Shown one piece after another: positions 24,647-28,284 of a stretch of 28,284 nt of DNA. The first letter of the stretch is position 1; the number at the start of each line of letters is the position of its first letter. Origin of the DNA: a virus. The stretch lies in IMG/VR virus record IMGVR_UViG_3300009124_000077, positions 1 to 28,284 of that record. One strand, written 5' to 3'. The notes beneath the pieces were generated by a model that had not been told where the DNA came from, made no database searches, and saw only the letters and a list, made by a program, of their open reading frames with translations. The translations under genes were made by a program, and so were the position numbers.

Positions 24647-25618
24647 TTATTTCATATGTCTGACTTGAGAAAACTCGTCAAATGCACTATCAAAATCATT
24701 AGGATCAGCCCCTGTAGTAGCTGCCGTCTGTTTAGACTTGACTGCTTTTAAAACGTTTGCTGCTTTCTGAATATTAGGATCTGTAACCTTCTCGACCGTG
24801 CGGATTGTTGGTTTTGTTTCAGCAACCTTCGGCGTACCTTTACTGCCATACCCAGTCTCCTTCTTGAAGTGATTTATAAATTCCGCCACTTCTTTTACAG
24901 AACCATTCTGGATAACTTCGTTGTATGCACCTTTTAAAAACGCTGGCTGGGTCTGCGCCCACTCAATCGCCTTATCTCTTACTACATCATAATCTTCTAC
25001 TTCAGACTTCAAATCCCTGTACTGATCTTTAGGGCTTCTTTCATTTATGTACTCAATCATCGGCTGTATTACTTCTTGCACCTGATCAAACACATATTTA
25101 ACTACCTTACTATACTCATCTCGTCTGATGAGCGCTTCCGCCGCAGCTACCTCGGACCATTCCTCCTTGTACTTTTTAATAGCCTCTATTTCTTCTGCTG
25201 TGTAGGTAGGTTTTTCTTCTTGCTGCTCAACCTTTTCCTCTGCAACATTTGGGACTTGTTCTTTAAGTTTCCTAAGTTCTGCTAACTCCCTCTTAAGTGC
25301 TTCTAACTCTTCATTATTTGCACCAGATTCTTGAACCTGTTTCTTTCCTTCTTCCGTTCCATCTTCAACCTTAGTTTCTTGCTTCTCGTCACTTCCTTCC
25401 TCCTTCGTTTCCTGATCCGATCCTTCTTTGTTCTCTACCGATTCTGAAGTTCCTGGCTCACCCCCATCATCTTCTTGATTCTGTTCTGCCGAATCTCCCT
25501 CTTTAATCTCTTCGTCCGGCTCTTTTGGTACATCTCCATTACTAAATGCATCAAACGCGCTATCAAACGCACTGTCTTCTCCTGTACTAACCTCTTGATT
25601 TTCCATTCCATCAGCCAT
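24647..25618 (-). CDS. Scaffold-like protein with duplicated terminal motif (323 aa)
   Basis: A strongly acidic, low-complexity protein just before the capsid gene, as expected for the head-assembly scaffold. Residues 30-100 are Glu/Asp/Lys/Gly-rich; 100-160 form a charged helix (NNEELEALKRELAELRKLKEQ); 160-290 are helical; the tail is short. FDSAFDAFS at 18-26 is repeated as FDSAFDEFS at 309-317, and FDKAFEEFS occurs in the 91-aa protein. C-terminal helices of scaffolds usually bind coat protein, so the motif may be a coat-binding helix used at both ends (inference). SD AAGGAA, and the start overlaps the previous stop as ATGGCTGA (8 bp). Confidence 0.8.
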   Translation of the reverse strand: MADGMENQEVSTGEDSAFDSAFDAFSNGDVPKEPDEEIKEGDSAEQNQEDDGGEPGTSESVENKEGSDQETKEEGSDEKQETKVEDGTEEGKKQVQESGANNEELEALKRELAELRKLKEQVPNVAEEKVEQQEEKPTYTAEEIEAIKKYKEEWSEVAAAEALIRRDEYSKVVKYVFDQVQEVIQPMIEYINERSPKDQYRDLKSEVEDYDVVRDKAIEWAQTQPAFLKGAYNEVIQNGSVKEVAEFINHFKKETGYGSKGTPKVAETKPTIRTVEKVTDPNIQKAANVLKAVKSKQTAATTGADPNDFDSAFDEFSQVRHMK

Positions 25619-25892
25619 CTATTTTTCCTTTATATCTAATTTTAATTTCCAACGGAGCCTTTAACAGCTCCTTATGCATTCTTTCTAGCTGAGCCAACTC
25701 AACCGCTATCGAAGTAAGCATTTCTCTATCACCAGAACTAACCGTTGCCGACAGATCCCGAAGGCATCGCTCCGCTTCCAAAGATATCTTCTGGTTGAGC
25801 AGCTTGGCCACCCTGTACATCTCCGGTTCCTTGAGCAATTTGCACAAGTCCCCGTTTATCTCCGCCAATTCCTGACTCAGACTCTTTTCCAT
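25611..25892 (-). CDS. Small helical protein overprinted on the portal 3' end (93 aa)
   Basis: Start chosen as ATG at 25892 (MEKSLSQELAEINGDLCKLL...) because AAGGAG sits six bases before it; an in-frame GTG at 25910 lacks such a site. The protein is almost all helix with basic and acidic residues, no signal peptide, and ends KIRYKGKIDG. It overlaps the portal gene by 155 bp in another frame: the portal reading of this stretch is Gly/Ser/Gln-rich and simple, while the small protein has a normal heptad-like composition, which suggests that the small protein is the constrained reading. It overlaps the scaffold start by 8 bp. A scaffold or portal accessory role is possible; unknown. Confidence 0.7.
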   Translation of the reverse strand: MEKSLSQELAEINGDLCKLLKEPEMYRVAKLLNQKISLEAERCLRDLSATVSSGDREMLTSIAVELAQLERMHKELLKAPLEIKIRYKGKIDG

Positions 25893-27981
25893 TCCCTTCT
25901 CCTTTGCCACTTAATTCCGCTGCATTTATACCCTGCTCCATCGCATCCAGCACCAACTCTGCTGACTGAGCCTCTGCTTGCGCCATGTTCTTATTCGCTA
26001 AAGACACTGATTTAAACGCATCAGCCAGTACTTTTCTCAGCTCAGCTCTCAGCATTTCTTCCTGCTGCATCTGTTGTTTAGCTATCGCTTCCTGCTCTGC
26101 CTTATCTATTTTCTCAGCTTCTATTGGGCTTACAACCACACTCTCTGCGTCCAGATCTCTCACTCTTACTCGAGCAGCGAGCAGATCTCTAAATTTGACG
26201 TATTTTTTCTCCTCATCTGACAAACTATTGACCAAGTTATCAAGCTGTATGCCAAGCACTTCTTTCGCCATCAAACTCGTCGCCCCTCTTGCAACTGGGG
26301 TGAAATCTCCCTTTATAGATTTCATATCTTTGTTAAACAGTTTATTGAAAGTCACAATAGACCCAATCACAGACTCGGTAAACACGTCAAAATTTCGCAC
26401 GACGTCTTTAAATGGTAGTGCTGCCATACCCTGCAACATTGACGCTCCTGCTGCAGTTCTGAACGGTTCTGAAGGGCCATTCTGCATATCCCCTCCTGTT
26501 GCAGCATTTACGAACGTCTCTTCGTCTGAGAATTCCTTGAACATCTTTACCATATTCTGCAGTTCTGGCAGGAACATCGGTAATTCTATCGCTCGTATCG
26601 CAGGTATATGCGCCGTCGCTGGACCATCTTCCCGATACCAAATCTTATCTGTGTAAATGTTCATCGTATCCTGATCTTGTACCAGCATATCCCTATTCAC
26701 TTCGAAATTACGCATTACGGATGCATTATCCAACAACATCCTTGTACTTGCACAGACACCTAACTGACTATCTCTTACGATCGATGGAAGCCCTTCTCCC
26801 AACATATTCGTATCATCTTCCTCAAATATGAAGTGATGATACATCGGTACAGTCCTGCCTTCGTTCATTGAACTCCATGGATCCAGATGCGCCATGATCG
26901 GTATATTTTCTACAATCATCACATGCGCGATAACATCATCGCTGACCACATTATCAGGTACTGGTATCCCTGCTTCCCTGAACGAGTCTGCAGAGATGTG
27001 TCCTATATACCTGAAAATTTCGTACTTGTTACTAGATTCCATACTAACCGCACTTTGGTTGCCTATCTCTTTCAACTGCGTTTCGAACGAGTAGCTCTTA
27101 TAGTTGCCGTTTGGATGTCTTCGGATAACTTCGTCGATCTTGTCTTTAAATACAGTTTCCGACCTATTGTTCGCCATCTCGATCAGCTCATGTTTTGACA
27201 TAACGATACGTCTGAAACTACCTTCCATTTGATGGAAGTACTTGGCACTCAGATCTGGATAATAGTCCCAAACAGGCACAAAATCGAAGCAAGGCCTGAA
27301 CTTATCCATCTTATTCTCTACCAACGTACCATCCAGATCTCTCGTCCAAGTACGTGCTCTTACACTTTCCGCAAACGGCCCTTCCAATACCCCTATGCCG
27401 TAACGTATACCACTCTTCAATACTTTGCGACACAGCGCAACGTACGATAAGCTCTTATCTCCGCCTAACTCCTGCAATTGATCATCTATCTCTCGCTCTA
27501 ATCGTTCTGCCCTTAATTTCGCAAACTTATAGATCGCTTCTTCTATTTCCTGATCAGTTGATTCTGGCGCGATACCTTCAAGTATTCCCGATAAATCTTC
27601 GCTACTTAATTCAGGAACCGGAGAAGGTCGTATTTCGTAGTTCTTTTCTCCTGCAGTAAACAGCAGGTTCATCAGTCTAGACAACATTGATACGCATTTA
27701 ACCCTTGTAAGCTTCGGGTACGCCTTTGATCTGTTGCCAATCTTCGTCTCTATTTCAGGATCATACACACCTAAAATCTGCCGTACATTCTTTATCCACT
27801 GATTCTCATACGATACTCTATCCCCTTTATACTTTTCAAACTTGGCTCTAAGTCTAGTTCCTAGCGCCATTAACGCCTTATCGTTCAGTACGGGTGCAAT
27901 GATTTGACTTCCGGCATCTGCGCCTTCTTCTACTGCTCCTACCGTTACGTTCTTTACTGATTCTGTTTGAGACTCTGCCAT
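25738..27981 (-). CDS. Portal protein (747 aa)
   Basis: Forms the dodecameric ring at one capsid vertex through which DNA enters and leaves. The length (747) suits large podoviral portals. Visible traits are the N-terminal TRLRAKFEKYKGDRVSYENQ and WIKNVRQILGVYDPE (about 42-75), the RVKCVSMLSRLMNLLFTAGE segment (about 92-112), a loop WDYYPDLSA near 237, and MLGEGLPSIVRDSQLGVCAS (about 392-412), matching the 'G.gi....r..Q...n.....' region of portals. The C-terminal 100 residues are a coiled helix (QEAIAKQQMQQEEMLRAELR) followed by a flexible Gly/Ser tail. SD AAGGTGATC overlaps the end of the terminase gene. Order terminase-portal-scaffold-capsid supports the call. Confidence 0.87.
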   Translation of the reverse strand: MAESQTESVKNVTVGAVEEGADAGSQIIAPVLNDKALMALGTRLRAKFEKYKGDRVSYENQWIKNVRQILGVYDPEIETKIGNRSKAYPKLTRVKCVSMLSRLMNLLFTAGEKNYEIRPSPVPELSSEDLSGILEGIAPESTDQEIEEAIYKFAKLRAERLEREIDDQLQELGGDKSLSYVALCRKVLKSGIRYGIGVLEGPFAESVRARTWTRDLDGTLVENKMDKFRPCFDFVPVWDYYPDLSAKYFHQMEGSFRRIVMSKHELIEMANNRSETVFKDKIDEVIRRHPNGNYKSYSFETQLKEIGNQSAVSMESSNKYEIFRYIGHISADSFREAGIPVPDNVVSDDVIAHVMIVENIPIMAHLDPWSSMNEGRTVPMYHHFIFEEDDTNMLGEGLPSIVRDSQLGVCASTRMLLDNASVMRNFEVNRDMLVQDQDTMNIYTDKIWYREDGPATAHIPAIRAIELPMFLPELQNMVKMFKEFSDEETFVNAATGGDMQNGPSEPFRTAAGASMLQGMAALPFKDVVRNFDVFTESVIGSIVTFNKLFNKDMKSIKGDFTPVARGATSLMAKEVLGIQLDNLVNSLSDEEKKYVKFRDLLAARVRVRDLDAESVVVSPIEAEKIDKAEQEAIAKQQMQQEEMLRAELRKVLADAFKSVSLANKNMAQAEAQSAELVLDAMEQGINAAELSGKGEGNGKESESGIGGDKRGLVQIAQGTGDVQGGQAAQPEDIFGSGAMPSGSVGNG

Positions 27982-27985
27982 TTGA

Positions 27986-28284
27986 TCACCTTCCTATGTA
28001 CGGGTTGTGGAACGTACTAGACACGTTACTTAAGTGTCTGACTCTACGAGTTTTTCCTGCATTGTATCTTACGTGATACCTGCATAGGTAGCCAAACGCA
28101 TCTCCAGGATGAGAATATTCATTCTTTTCAGGAACTACCTTCTCTATCCCTTTCTGCGTTTTCTCGTACCGCCAACCGCCCGTCAGCGCTCTGATCAACA
28201 CTTTACACGATGCATCGATTCTAAGCGCTGGACCCTTTTCCGTTATTTTCGTCGTAAACGCTTCTATTGCTTCCAACCTTGGAG
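27986..28284 (-). CDS. Terminase large subunit, C-terminal fragment (cut by window edge)
   Basis: Only the last 98 codons lie in the window; the frame stays open to the right edge (PRLEAIEAFTTKI...). The order PRLEAI, 'IDASCKVLIRALTGGWRYEK', then KNEYSHPGDAFGYLCRYH is the typical end of large terminase nuclease domains: a helix after the active site, the 'P.C..li.g..gGy.y' hairpin, and a His-Asp pair in 'YSHp.DAl.Y'. The HPGD aspartate is in the place where the last metal-binding acid is found in these nucleases, which is inference from the pattern. The protein packages DNA into the head. The ATPase domain is outside the window. Confidence 0.85.
   Translation of the reverse strand, partial: PRLEAIEAFTTKITEKGPALRIDASCKVLIRALTGGWRYEKTQKGIEKVVPEKNEYSHPGDAFGYLCRYHVRYNAGKTRRVRHLSNVSSTFHNPYIGR

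Noticed and set aside
25985-26656. Plus-strand frame of 223 codons
   Set aside because: Antisense to the portal gene; Ser/Leu-rich composition typical of a reverse reading of a helical coding region, and no neighbours on that strand.

Overview
The window is the virion-morphogenesis (late) arm of a tailed bacteriophage, most likely a podovirus infecting a Gram-negative host. The evidence is an N4-gp56-family major capsid protein, a terminase-portal-scaffold-capsid gene order, short-tail connector proteins with no tape measure, sheath or tail-tube genes, very large putative ejection proteins, and a nested spanin pair (Rz with an Rz1 lipoprotein inside it) that only makes sense for a host with an outer membrane. 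All genes lie on the minus strand, packed almost end to end with good Shine-Dalgarno sites, so transcription runs from the right edge to the left edge. No tRNA, integrase, replication gene, endolysin or holin was recognised here.

Layout in transcription order (right to left). Head and packaging: C-terminal piece of the large terminase (cut by the right edge), portal (747 aa), a small helical gene overprinted on the portal 3' end, an acidic scaffold-like protein, the only sizeable non-coding gap (about 144 bp, with a possible promoter and an imperfect stem-loop), the major capsid protein, a probable small decoration protein, and two small acidic proteins. Connector and tail: an adaptor-like protein, a P22-gp10-like stabiliser/nozzle candidate, a small tail protein, a 402-aa protein with about ten glycine-rich repeats, and a 611-aa structural protein. 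Ejection block: a 654-aa proline-repeat plus coiled-coil protein, a 453-aa protein with hydrophobic glycine-rich segments, and a 2078-aa protein with an HEXXH metallopeptidase-like site and a PLxRFG-like motif. Distal part: two small tail proteins, Rz/Rz1, two tandem 269-aa paralogues, a 493-aa protein made of 21 near-identical 20-residue repeats, a 381-aa virion protein, a 104-aa protein, and a second repeat protein running off the left edge.

Positions 1-30 are not biological: they match the Illumina Nextera Read-1 transposase adapter (Tn5 mosaic end at 12-30). The left-edge gene is therefore cut at an assembly artefact and its true 3' end is unknown. The most interesting points are the FDxAFxxFS motif shared by both ends of the scaffold and by a separate small protein, the two solenoid-like repeat proteins of the appendage region, the metallopeptidase signature inside the giant ejection protein, and the overprinted gene at the portal terminus. 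All functional calls come from reading the sequence; no database search was run.
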